Source: Symbiodinium kawagutii (taxonomy: Eukaryota > Sar > Dinophyceae > Suessiales > Symbiodiniaceae). Taken from it: a DNA stretch of 64,000 nt. The notes beneath the pieces were generated by a model, which did no database searches, was not told the origin of the DNA, and saw nothing but the letters and a program-made list of their open reading frames with translations. The stretch's first letter is position 1. Every line of letters starts with the position of its first letter. The position numbers were made by a program, and so were the translations under genes. The DNA lies in assembly GCA_009767595.1 (NCBI GenBank), contig VSDK01022105.1:165622-229621 (forward strand), written 5' to 3'. Shown here in pieces: positions 58,901 to 63,988 of this stretch.

Positions 58901-61900
58901 TAGCATAGCTGGTCAGTACCTAGCTACAACCCGGGACTATGATTCACCAAGTGGAAAACTTTTGAGGCGCTCAGTCATCAGGCCGTGGTTTGGAACGCGG
59001 CATGATAAGCCCCCAAACTGGTTTGTTTCCAAGTGAAACCCTCAGCCGTCATTCAAAATCATTACATAGCCAATATCGACGATCATAAAACATCAATCAT
59101 CATTGACCACTAACCACCTGAATCATTCGGATTTCCTCAAATTCCATGAATGAAAGGTGTTAAATTGCTCTCAGCATTGCTTTCTCGGATGGCTAATGTT
59201 GAGGAATCGGCGATGTGCGATTTCGCTAGGAAGTCTCTGGTTACACAATCTTCGGTCGATCAAACCCAGATCTGTTCGATTTCGCGTTCTTTGCACTGGC
59301 TGTGTTCAGGTCTGGATACAGTCATTGAGTTGATGGTTTTACAATAATGTCTCATTTTTCCCCATATATTTACGCATGCTTGGTTTATCGAGTATGTATG
59401 TGATTTTTTTTCTGAGGGATTGAAGCATGTTGAAACCACCAACCAGCAATCTATTCCTATGCCTTGGATCGTTACGAGCTCTCAGCCACTGACTGGTCTC
59501 TCCAAGGATGACTCAATGCTGTGACGAAGAGGACAAGACGAAGTGCGAAGCTCGCCGGGACAAGACAACTCACCGGTTCGCTGAGCCTCTGGCAGTTCCT
59601 AACTTGGAAGGTAAAAATCAGAAATTTTGCAGGTCCATGGATCCCCTGGAGGTCAAGAATCACCATAGTTTATAGGTATAGCTATGGCAGCTATGGTCGA
59701 TTTTCCACGCAGCCAGGATAATTGACGGCTAATTGGTGATTGCAGGTCATAACACCGGTTAATATCAACCGACTACCTGCGTTATTGCCAAGGTTGTCGC
59801 CCAAGTTTGCGACGAGCATGAACCGAGAGTCGTAGTGTGAAGACTTATTCAGCCACGTATTTTTGGGGGTAACGGGGTCACCCGCCACTTAGGAATAGAT
59901 GACCATGTCATTCCCAATCATTAACTCAGCCAGTTGTGTCACCATGCATCAACCATCCTCAACCATACTCAAGATGAAAAAACAATTGTCATTTTTTTAA
60001 AAATCTATTATTACCATGGATGATTCAGTCCTCTGTTTGTTTACCAGGAACCTTCGACCTGAGCGCCAAAGGTGACACGGAGCTTTAGCACCCTCGTGGT
60101 GCTTCCGCAGACGGTTTGTTTATTTAGATGCGTCATTTCTGCGGAGGACAAGCATTGATGGTAGGTAACCAGCTGGTTTCTACCAGCTTGTTGTAAGTGG
60201 GGTTGGTTGCCTACCATTGACTGGTCACTGGAGGCATTAGTCAAGAGTTTCACCATCTCCAAAATGGGGATCCCAACCGTTACTGATAATTCATGGGAGG
60301 TAAACAGCTGGCCGTTCCCAGCCATACCAACAGTCTTAACTCAAGCAGAAATGGGGATCCAGTTCCCTCCCGGTGCAAGCCGCACCCCGAAAAAAATGAG
60401 CAACTCCCAGCGACAACTGCAGGCGTGCATGATTCAGCCACTCAAAGCTACTTCCCCTCCCACGGAACTCATCATCCCATGTTGAAGTACCTTTGAGTTG
60501 CTTAGAATTAGAGTCATCCCATGTTCTGGATGGTTAGACTTAGACACTGAATGACAGTGACGAACCATCATGGGTTTCTGTTCGTCACTGTTGGTAACCA
60601 CTGGCTACGTAACCAACTCTGATTCCTCGTTGTCAAACGTCGGCCAAGTCTTGGCGTCACCCAAGTTGCATCCGGTAACGTTGACCAGTGAAAGCATGGT
60701 AGCAGCCCAGTTGAAAGGGTGTAATTCAACGGTTTCATGATGCGTATAACGATGATCAAGCAAAGCAACAATGACATTCATCAACAAGAGTGAGAGCAGC
60801 ACTGCACCGGCACCACCAACAGCAAGAAGAAGAACGCTCCAATCATACGAGCAAGACCTATTTGACTGTGTCTCAAAACAATTCGCTAAACAAAAACACC
60901 TCAAAATTTACTGGCAAAATTTTGACATGATCAACCATGATGATCCACGACGATATTATCCCGTTGCTACCAATTATCAACCGTTGGTGAGGAGTACTAT
61001 AGTGTTTGTCACCACTAAGTATTTGCCATAGCCTTTCTAAGACCACAATTTACCTCTGGCAACCTGGAGGCTGACTTTTAGATAAAACTATCATCAATAA
61101 TGTTGGTTTCTGATTAGTGTAACCTGACAAATTGCACGGGTGTTGTCGGGTGTTCGGTTCAGCTTGTATTTAAGGTTCGGTGCTTGTATTTAAGGGCCGG
61201 GGACTCCCACAACATACGTTTCCACAACCTATGCCTGAAAAACATAAATCAAATCTGGAATAAAACCTGAATTACTGAAATGCCATCGAAATTTCAACTA
61301 AATTGTATTTAGTATACAACCCAAAGAAAAATAATCTGAAATACAACCTGATTTTCGTAAATACAACCTGATTTTAAAATCAGGTTGTATTTGAGGTCGA
61401 TTTTGTTCAGGCCAAAAAACATTGAAAATACAACGCAAAAACCTTAAATACAACCTGATTTCCTTAGATACAACCTGACATCAGGTTTCATTTCAGGGTT
61501 TCTTTTCAGAGAAAAAAACAAAAAACTTGAAATACAAGCAGATTTCAAAATCAGGTTGTATTTAAGGTCGATTCTTTTTTTTGGCCCCCAAAAAAAGGAA
61601 AAAACAAAAAACCTTAAATACAACCTGATTTCCTTAAATACAACCTGATTTTAAAATCAGGTTGTATTTAAGGTCGATTTTTTTTCAGGCCAACAAAAAT
61701 CTGAAAAAAACAAAAAACCTTAAATACAACCTGATTTCCTTAAATACAACCTGATTTTAAAATCAGGTTGTATTTAAGGAAATCAGGTTGTATTTAAGGT
61801 TTTTTGTTTTTTTTTCAGATTTGTTTTGGCCTGAAAAAAAAGCCGACCTTAAATACAACCTGATTTTAAAATCAGGTTGTATTTAAGGTTGTTTGTTCTT

Positions 61901-62510
61901 TTTTCTGAAAAGAAACCCTGAAATGAAACGTGATATCAGGTTGTATTTGAGGAAATCAGGTTGTATTCAAGGTTTTTTGTTTTTTTTTTCAGTTTTTTTT
62001 TCCTGAAAAAAAATCGACCTTAAATACAACCTGATTTTAAAATCAGGTTGTATTTACGAAAATCAGGTTGTACTTCAGACGATTTTTTCCTTGGGTTATA
62101 TGTTTTTTGTTCCAGAAACACTAAATATTACTTGGTTTGAGAATTCGATGGCATTTCAGTAATTCAGGTTTTATTCCAGATTTGATTTATGTTTTTCAGG
62201 CATAGGTTGTGGAAACGTATGTTGTGGGAGTCCCCGGCCCTTAAATACAAGCACCGAACCTTAAATACAAGCTGAACCGAACACCCGTGCAATTTGTCAG
62301 TGTAACCCCCCTAAAGTAATGAAAATAGATGAAACCAACAGGTAGATACGATCATCAGAAACCAACATTAGTGGATTTTCAGCCGGCAACTGCCGGTTGA
62401 CTGCCGGAGTGTGGCCGCCATTGGTGCAGCCATCACTTCTTATTAGTGAAAAGCCCCCAGCCGCCATCAGCTCCGAGGATATGTCCAAGACTGATCGGTT
62501 ACTCGGCAAA
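34651..62510 (+). CDS. CbbX/SpoVK-type AAA+ ATPase, gene span (split into at least 18 exons)
   Basis: This span gathers the exons listed separately below. In order they give the whole AAA+ module: helix LVGLDKVKESM (34651), Walker A GNPGTGKT (39701), a FVFK/ADLVGEHTG segment (42372, 43911), Walker B VLFIDEAYAL (47852), FGVEAVDTL and KEMEDNR (50078, 51006), VILAGY (52436), MDDFFNSNPGF (54571), SRVPFSF and DYTC (56047), the lid helix GELQLRSKSMTL (56412) and a Cys-rich lid segment (59507). Known members of this family are hexameric ATPases that remodel partner proteins, such as Rubisco activase CbbX; the partner here is not predictable. The catalytic Lys and the Walker B Asp-Glu are intact, so activity is plausible. 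The reading phase is continuous with GT, GC and GA donors. It is the only well-identified gene in the window, though it may extend upstream to 33364 or 12163 and past the right edge. Confidence 0.88.
35950..36025 (+). CDS. AAA+ gene, candidate exon
   Basis: 76 nt, phase 0 to 1, from caacagcag|G to the donor GTGAAT. It reads GEGLALRLQDLARLGGVCQG in the phase required by both neighbours. An alternative frame gives LLDLVEFAKAVLNGP but breaks the phase chain. A coding-like island at 35540-35700 may be a further exon. Confidence 0.43.
36391..36500 (+). mobile_element. Family B element
   Basis: It runs from ggttctcaagctaggggtgc to ctattttgagaagccccca, with internal catgatttggcgg. Confidence 0.68.
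37333..37430 (+). mobile_element. Family C element
   Basis: It starts CTGGCTGGTGGTTTCAATC and ends GGGGTTGAAACCACCAACCAG. Internal gttgactgatattttttgtag resembles a branch point plus 3' splice site. Confidence 0.87.
37477..37575 (+). CDS. AAA+ gene, exon just before Walker A
   Basis: 99 nt, phase 1 to 1, from the pyrimidine-rich acceptor gtttcctcag|G to a GC donor. It reads PSDVFFPSVAAQLRDKSGLN then SFKAQSSENPAE. The end phase joins exactly to the Walker A exon, giving Glu-Gly-Leu-His-Met. The frame continues open past the donor. Confidence 0.52.
37640..37930. repeat. Degenerate tandem repeat, about 30-bp TGATGGTTTGATGG-type units
   Basis: Around ten imperfect copies of tgatgatggtttgatggtgg-like units with ggatgaaggt spacers. 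The minus-strand Asn/His-rich ORF over it is a low-complexity artefact. Confidence 0.75.
37931..38839. other. Intron-like stretch
   Basis: Non-coding. It contains AACCA/TTAACAATCAA words and a remnant resembling family B at about 38265. No supported exon. Confidence 0.45.
38840..38952 (+). mobile_element. Family A element
   Basis: It starts GGCTGTGGGTCAAGCAGTT and ends GGGGTTTTGATCCACAGCC. The perfect 4-bp flanking duplication is ACAT. Confidence 0.93.
39701..39786 (+). CDS. AAA+ exon: Walker A (P-loop)
   Basis: 86 nt, phase 1 to 0, between ggcaccgag|G and the donor GTCCCC. It reads LHMRFLGNPGTGKTVVARVV then GELLLAMG. LHM.F.GNPGTGKT is the hallmark P-loop of the CbbX/SpoVK family; the nucleotide-binding Lys-Thr pair is intact. 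The next exon in phase is at 42372, across an intron of about 2.6 kb containing B and C elements. Confidence 0.94.
39931..40028 (+). mobile_element. Family B element
   Basis: It runs from gggtttctcaaaatagggg to ctattttgagaaaccactt. Well conserved with internal gatgatttgggggg. Confidence 0.85.
40103..40195 (+). mobile_element. Family C element
   Basis: It starts CTGGTTGGTGGCTTGATTGAC and ends GGATAAAACACCAACCAG. It carries gttggctagcatattctttatag. Confidence 0.8.
40748..40945 (+). mobile_element. Truncated family A followed by an intact family B
   Basis: A left part (ggctatgggccatgggtcaa to gggaaataatgg) stops where another sequence takes over. A complete family B copy (40842-40945, tggtggtttctcaagccata to attttgagaaacaccca) follows. 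It may record insertion of one element into or beside another. Confidence 0.65.
41530..41635 (+). mobile_element. Family C element
   Basis: It starts CTGGCTGGGGTGGTTTTAAAC and ends GGTTCAACCACCAACCAG. A 4-bp flanking match ATGA is present on both sides. An 85-bp coding-like island follows (VLEGIFAIKQLSSQSS), but it was not needed for the AAA+ reading frame. Confidence 0.85.
42219..42316 (+). mobile_element. Family C element
   Basis: It starts CTGGCTGGTGGTTTTAAAC and ends GGTTGAAACCACCAACCAG. The flanking 4-bp match is TCAT. Internal gttgactaatatttttcacag is an excellent branch point plus 3' splice site. Confidence 0.9.
42372..42421 (+). CDS. AAA+ exon: Gly-rich loop and FVFK strand
   Basis: 50 nt, phase 0 to 2, between gggcccag|G and a GC donor. 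It reads AISPPGGGTSNGTFVF, and the split Lys codon completes with the next exon. The frame is open on both sides (from 42317 and to 42494), but the AAA+ family layout and phase fix these limits. Confidence 0.85.
42495..43128. other. Intron, TTAGTAATGG-rich
   Basis: Degenerate tandem words such as ggttagtaatggtt and agggattag for about 350 bases. No exon or element is supported. Confidence 0.5.
43129..43220 (+). mobile_element. Family C element, diverged
   Basis: It runs from tagttggtggtttcaaatg to taagaccacgaaccag. Internal gattcactagtattttttgaatag. Confidence 0.7.
43911..43965 (+). CDS. AAA+ exon: ADLVGEHTG segment
   Basis: It follows gcggttcag|G, completes a Lys codon, and reads EASRADLVGEHTGATAIK. 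SRADLVGxxxGxTAIK is diagnostic of this AAA+ family (between Walker A and B). The frame requires a GC donor at 43966 (GCGGGT), leaving phase 0; the nearby GTGAGT at 43970 would leave phase 1 and does not join the next exon. Confidence 0.92.
44316..44402. repeat. 42-bp tandem duplication
   Basis: gatcaaccattgttccatct with ataaa-ggctgaactatcc occurs twice in succession with two or three differences. Confidence 0.9.
45148..45253 (+). mobile_element. Family B element
   Basis: It runs from gaggctttctcaaattaggg to gacctgagaaaccgccatg. Confidence 0.65.
45391..45408 (+). CDS. AAA+ micro-exon, 18 nt
   Basis: It follows aactttggag|G and reads VQGVVK in phase 0, before a GA donor (GAAGCT). It supplies exactly the number of residues the family has between TAIK and EALGG. 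Short, so it rests on phase, spacing and the splice rule rather than sequence alone. Confidence 0.65.
45526..45547 (+). other. Genomic dinoflagellate spliced-leader sequence
   Basis: An exact 22-nt match to the dinoflagellate spliced leader (starts TCCGTAGCCATT, ends TTTTGGCTCAAG), followed at once by a repeated GCTCAAG. It is not followed by GT or by a spliced-leader RNA body, so it is not a functional leader gene. It most likely came from reverse transcription of a trans-spliced mRNA; the extra GCTCAAG would be a truncated older leader. Confidence 0.92.
45768..45821 (+). CDS. PPPDE (DeSI-like) peptidase exon, nested gene
   Basis: It follows gttccagcag|G and reads VLAPQFIKFGGVFHVGIE before a GC donor (GCTGGG). 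GxFHxGxE is the conserved catalytic His strand of PPPDE cysteine peptidases/deSUMOylases. It joins in phase to VNELEWSFGF at 45904. It lies 220 bp downstream of the spliced-leader match. Confidence 0.77.
45904..46254 (+). pseudogene. PPPDE (DeSI-like) peptidase, frame-broken remainder
   Basis: It follows ggcgttag|G and reads VNELEWSFGFSSSKS. The same frame continues to GVACALPKRHPGHHYRETV, typical of PPPDE domains (E.SFG, then P..P.H.YRET). After YRETV the family sequence continues in another frame as LGTAAAQLKDMDLTRLLEIG, so one base is gained or two lost near 46071. The expected catalytic Cys region (HNC) is not recognisable. The stretch between SSSKS and GVACA is longer than usual and may hold an unspliced intron. 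Either a pseudogene or a sequence error. Confidence 0.7.
46680..47087 (+). CDS. Coding-like ORF with (GAT)n run, unknown
   Basis: 135 codons in the longest frame, including FVACKGARSCRADRFSGRML; the microsatellite gives poly-Met in this frame and poly-Asp in another. It is a GC-rich block downstream of the PPPDE remainder and may belong to the same inserted unit. Low certainty of frame. Confidence 0.28.
46893..46942. repeat. (GAT)n microsatellite
   Basis: About 16 gat/atg triplets inside the coding-like block. The poly-His, poly-Ile and poly-Met ORFs here come from it. Confidence 0.95.
47613..47723 (+). mobile_element. Family B element
   Basis: It runs from gggtgtttctccaaccatca to tcattttgagaaaccacca. 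It contains gcccccaaatcatcc. Confidence 0.75.
47852..47903 (+). CDS. AAA+ exon: Walker B
   Basis: 52 nt, phase 0 to 1, between gctgctaag|G and a GC donor (GCGCCG). It reads EALGGVLFIDEAYALVQ. The FIDEAYAL Walker B with Asp-Glu is complete, so the ATPase site is intact. Confidence 0.96.
47904..48489. other. Intron, TGGTTTGG-rich
   Basis: Runs of ggtaatggtttgggaatggt and similar words. No exon. Confidence 0.55.
48490..48611 (+). mobile_element. Family C element with internal duplication
   Basis: It runs from ctagtttgcggcttcaagc to gttataaccataaaccagg. The block tcctccatttttgcratggt is present twice, making it longer than other copies. Confidence 0.7.
48612..49571. other. Intron-like stretch with weak ORFs
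   Basis: Short overlapping ORFs at 48870-49150 (for example ATIIPHCWAQGSIPRA) have no matching phase in the AAA+ chain. Possibly an inserted fragment. Otherwise non-coding. Confidence 0.4.
49572..49688 (-). mobile_element. Family A element, inverted orientation
   Basis: It runs from ggctttgggtcaaaaccctg to tattgacccatagcc. The flanks ATAT/ATGT are a 3-of-4 duplication. A truncated family B left end abuts it (49691-49735). Confidence 0.87.
49741..50035. repeat. Clustered short direct and inverted repeats
   Basis: Repeated aaccagttggttcaccagt, tttatcattacccccagtta and taccatctttggtt in both orientations. Non-coding. Confidence 0.6.
50078..50117 (+). CDS. AAA+ exon: FGVEAVDTL helix
   Basis: 40 nt, phase 1 to 2, between gggcccag|G and the donor GTGACT. 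It reads ARDNFGVEAVDTL. FGxEAxDTL follows Walker B directly in this family. The split Leu codon is completed by the next exon. Confidence 0.94.
50196..50357 (+). mobile_element. Family A left end interrupted by a family B element
   Basis: GGCGAGCTGGGTCAATATT starts a family A copy that ends abruptly at aaccataatat. An intact family B (50253-50353, GGGTGTTTCTC to GAAACACCC) follows, with the flanking duplication ATAT. Confidence 0.75.
50399..50521 (+). mobile_element. Family A element, GGCGAG subtype
   Basis: It starts GGCGAGCTGGGTCAAGCAG and ends AGGGTTTTGACCCACTGCC. Confidence 0.9.
51006..51042 (+). CDS. AAA+ exon: KEMEDNR helix
   Basis: 37 nt, phase 2 to 0, between cctccaag|G and a GC donor (GCCCCT). 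It reads IKEMEDNRAHLI, matching the helix before sensor 1 in this family. The large ORFs over 50639-51263 on both strands are incidental. Confidence 0.92.
51428..51504. repeat. Perfect 19-bp inverted repeat
   Basis: GTCTGTACATAACCATAGC and its exact complement GCTATGGTTATGTACAGAC, with a loop of about 39 bp containing ttgattgacttatttagtcat, which also recurs just upstream. Confidence 0.93.
51620..51730 (+). mobile_element. Family A element, strongly degenerate
   Basis: ggctatgcgtcaatataaacc at the left and cccggggtacagtgttttgac at the right; the middle is diverged. Confidence 0.45.
52090..52400. repeat. Degenerate tandem repeat, CAGTAGTTCATCATTACTTAACC-type
   Basis: At least four copies of agtagttcatcattac with intervening ttaaccatta. 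Intronic, directly before the VILAGY exon. Confidence 0.75.
52436..52459 (+). CDS. AAA+ exon: VILAGY (sensor-1 strand), 24 nt
   Basis: It lies between ttttcaaag|G and a GC donor (GCAACA) and reads VILAGYTK, phase 0 to 0. The VxLAGYxxEM motif is invariant in this family; EM is supplied by the next exon. Confidence 0.93.
52790..52898 (+). mobile_element. Family C element
   Basis: It starts CTGGTTGGTGGTTTGAATGAC and ends GGTTCAACCACCAAGCAG. A second left end without a right end sits at 52527-52560 (cctggttggtggtttgaatg). Confidence 0.83.
53389..53990. repeat. Tandem array, three units of about 195-202 bp
   Basis: Each unit begins ccaYKGGYTCTGGGACCTGG and contains a hairpin (aaaaacttttcg ... 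cctgaaaagttttt). It is GC-mixed with poly-A/T runs. Flanked on both sides by gagggtccctcaaattctta words (53266, 53323, 54058, 54125), so the array may have expanded inside an older element. Confidence 0.95.
54571..54608 (+). CDS. AAA+ exon: EMDDFFNSNPGF
   Basis: 38 nt, phase 0 to 2, between gaagcccaag|G and a GC donor (GCTTCT). It reads EMDDFFNSNPGF plus two bases of the next codon. EM..F...NPG is the family motif linking sensor 1 to the arginine segment. Confidence 0.95.
54635..54721 (+). mobile_element. Family A element, short
   Basis: It starts GGCTATGGGTCAAAAATAGCC and ends GGGATTTGACCCACAGC. It begins only 26 bp after the preceding exon. Confidence 0.85.
55591..55689 (+). mobile_element. 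Family B element
   Basis: GGGTTTCTCAAAATAGGGG to CTTATTTTGAGAAACACCC, flanked by AACTGA on both sides (6 bp). Confidence 0.88.
56047..56103 (+). CDS. AAA+ exon: SRVPFSF..DYTC segment
   Basis: 57 nt, phase 2 to 2, between caactgag|G and a GA donor (GAGAGC). It reads SRVPFSFTFADYTCPELT. The SR arginine pair region (finger) and F.DYTC are family hallmarks. A GT donor at 56110 would leave a different phase and does not join the lid exon. Confidence 0.96.
56412..56480 (+). CDS. AAA+ exon: lid helix GELQLRSKSMTL
   Basis: It follows gcctccag|G, completes an Arg codon and reads IGELQLRSKSMTLKAPHRWF. The first twelve residues match the first lid helix. The exon may end earlier at a GC donor after MTLK (56454), which would put the next exon in a family-like frame, or at GTAGCC (56481). 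The overlapping 97-codon plus ORF includes this frame. Confidence 0.82.
56639..56727 (+). mobile_element. Family A element
   Basis: It starts GGCTTTGGGTCAATATGGACC and ends GGGTTTTGACCCACAGCC. The perfect 4-bp flanking duplication is ATAT. It is preceded by two partial copies of its left end (56520-56610). Confidence 0.93.
57973..58077 (+). CDS. AAA+ lid exon, frame uncertain
   Basis: From cttcgccag|G. One frame reads GENWLRKTAKLLLGVRE, similar in pattern to the W..K second lid helix, but meets a stop at 58072-58074, so it must end earlier. The other frame reads PSCSLVSENPVAPAGACSEW and ends at a consensus GTGAGT donor (58078) in the phase the next exon needs. An exon is near certain, the frame is not. 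Confidence 0.55.
58580..58656 (+). mobile_element. Family B element, shortened
   Basis: ggtggtttctcaagtcatga at the left, ttgagtgagaaaccaacca at the right, with about 20 bp missing from the middle. Confidence 0.6.
59150..59347 (+). CDS. Open coding-like segment, unknown
   Basis: 65 codons ending at TAA, including MANVEESAMCDFARKSLVTQ. No AG|G-bounded exon in the AAA+ phase is apparent, so it may be chance or a separate fragment. Confidence 0.28.
   Translation: MKGVKLLSALLSRMANVEESAMCDFARKSLVTQSSVDQTQICSISRSLHWLCSGLDTVIELMVLQ
59330..59446 (+). mobile_element. Family C element, left end degraded
   Basis: The right end TGTTGAAACCACCAACCAG is intact; the left end (ttgatggttttacaataatg) is eroded. 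It lies 60 bp upstream of the lid exon. Confidence 0.6.
59507..59610 (+). CDS. AAA+ exon: Cys-rich lid segment
   Basis: 104 nt, phase 2 to 1, between ctctccaag|G and the donor GTAAAA. It reads MTQCCDEEDKTKCEARRDKT and THRFAEPLAVPNLE. CC....C..RD.. followed by a basic helix corresponds to the lid region carrying the sensor-2 helix in dinoflagellate-type members. The frame is closed in all other readings. Confidence 0.82.
60048..60071 (+). CDS. AAA+ C-terminal micro-exon, 24 nt
   Basis: Between ttaccag|G and the donor GTGACA, reading TFDLSAK in phase 1 to 1. Supported by phase and both splice motifs only. A competing exon lies at about 59790-59830 (VCDEHEPRVVV to TGA), which would end the protein there. 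Confidence 0.48.
60200..61124. other. Long intron stretch with coding-like patches
   Basis: A plus frame at 60771-61031 (PPTARRRTLQSYEQDLFD) and a minus frame at 60605-60904 with a possible membrane segment (LLLAVGGAGAVLLSLLLMNV) overlap. Neither has splice or domain support. Confidence 0.35.
61125..62299. mobile_element. 1,175-bp foldback element with 8-bp target duplication
   Basis: The whole element is a near-perfect palindrome. It starts TGACAAATTGCACGGGTGTT and ends with the complement (cccgtgcaatttgtca). It is flanked on both sides by GTGTAACC, a perfect 8-bp duplication as made by hAT-type transposases. The arms are built of many alternating copies of aaatcaggttgtatttaagg and its complement. 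It encodes no transposase, so it is non-autonomous. It sits in an intron of the AAA+ gene. Confidence 0.94.
62461..62510 (+). CDS. AAA+ C-terminal candidate exon
   Basis: 50 nt, phase 1 to 0, between gcccccag and a GC donor (GCTGAG). It reads AISSEDMSKTDRLLGK. The phase matches the preceding micro-exon. The acceptor is followed by C. Confidence 0.48.
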
Positions 62511-63781
62511 GCTGAGGTGTGAAGGCTGGATTCCAAGGCTTACCTTGGAAAATCCACTACTGAGGTGTAGTCCACTACTGGATTCCAAGGCTTACCCTCT
62601 TGTGAACTCACCGGGTTTCGCGGAAAATCCACTACTTCAGAAGACTTTCACCTTTGAAAATTGTGTTTTTTTTGCTTCCAGATTAGTCTGCCACAGGGTA
62701 ATGATGGTCATTCACAATGTCTAGTATCAGATCTTTTACTTAGCAATGTCCGATAAATGTCTAGAAATGTTTGATAATGGTTTGCAATGTTTAGTAATGT
62801 CTCGTACTATTTAGCACTGTTTGATAATGTCTAGTGCTATTAAGTAATGTTTAGTAGTGTTTCACAATTTTTTAATCTTGTAATTATGGTTAACGGTTAT
62901 AGTCAATGGATTACTTGATGCTTCACACTCACTTGTTGATAGGATTGATGCTTGATTTATGGTTGGTTGAAGGTTCGTTATTGCATTCCTACATGGCTAC
63001 CACTCACTCAAATCAATGCTCAATTCGTGGTTAGTCAATGGTTGTAATGGGTTACCTAATGGTTGTTACTCACTTGTGAATTTTTTAATTCTCAAATTTT
63101 GATTCTTTACTGGTTAGTCAATTTGTCTAGCTTAGTTCATGGTTAATTTGCGAAGAGTTGGCGGTCAGTCAATGCTCAACTTATTCTCTAGTGAACACTT
63201 AGTTAATGGATCAATACTGATTTAACACTAACTTTTAATGATACAAGTGCTTAATTTATGGTTTCTTGTTATTAGCTAGTTAACGGGATAGTAAATGGTG
63301 AACCTATGGTTAGTCAAGGATTACTCAATGCTTAGTTTGTGGTTAGTTGATGGATTACTTAATGCTTAAACAACACTCACTTGTTAACCATGGAAATGCT
63401 CATTTCTGCTTAGTTAACGCTTACTTCATGGGGTATTTCATGGTGAATTATTGACTTAGTTGATTGCTAGTCAATTGTTAACTGACGGCTATATACGGCT
63501 TAATTAAATCATATTTAATCTAATTGTGGTTAGTTCCGGAATTACAACCTACTAATGGTACGTATCTAATTGATTACTAGTTGTTAGTTGGCCATGCTTC
63601 ATACCCCACTTGCTTTCCAAGTTAACAATTAACACTCATCCCAACTAATGCTTAGTCACTGAATAGGAACGGACGACAATCCCCAGGAAGCTAGAAGCAT
63701 CACTCGATCTTTTGCAACCGGTATTTCTGAATGCCAAACCATGTACCATTGACCCTTCGATAAAATATGGTTTTAATACAT
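62511..63781. other. Intron with short duplications and TTAGT-rich DNA
   Basis: It begins with duplicated segments (gattccaaggcttacc and aaaatccactact each twice, 62531-62640). The rest is degenerate ttagttaatggtt/aatgtttagta words. No exon seen. Confidence 0.5.
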
Positions 63782-63885
63782 GGTGGTTTCTCAATTCATA
63801 GGGGACCCCAAAGATGGCTGGTTTAGTACAATAGATGGTTGATAAGGTGGATGATTTCGGGGTGCCTCTATTTCGAGAAACCACC
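63782..63885 (+). mobile_element. Family B element
   Basis: GGTGGTTTCTCAATTCATAGG to CTATTTCGAGAAACCACC. The flanks ACAT/ATAT match at 3 of 4 positions. Confidence 0.85.
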
Positions 63886-63988
63886 ATATGGGTATGTCCA
63901 TAAATGAAGGAGAGAACCGAACAATCCAAGTTCTTAACCATCAATAATGGCGGGGGGGCGGGCGGTGCACCGTGTGACTTCGGGGCAG

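Noticed and set aside
60605..60904. Minus-strand ORF with a hydrophobic run that could be a membrane protein
   Set aside because: A single hydrophobic stretch in one short ORF, no initiation context or partner exon; kept only as a note.
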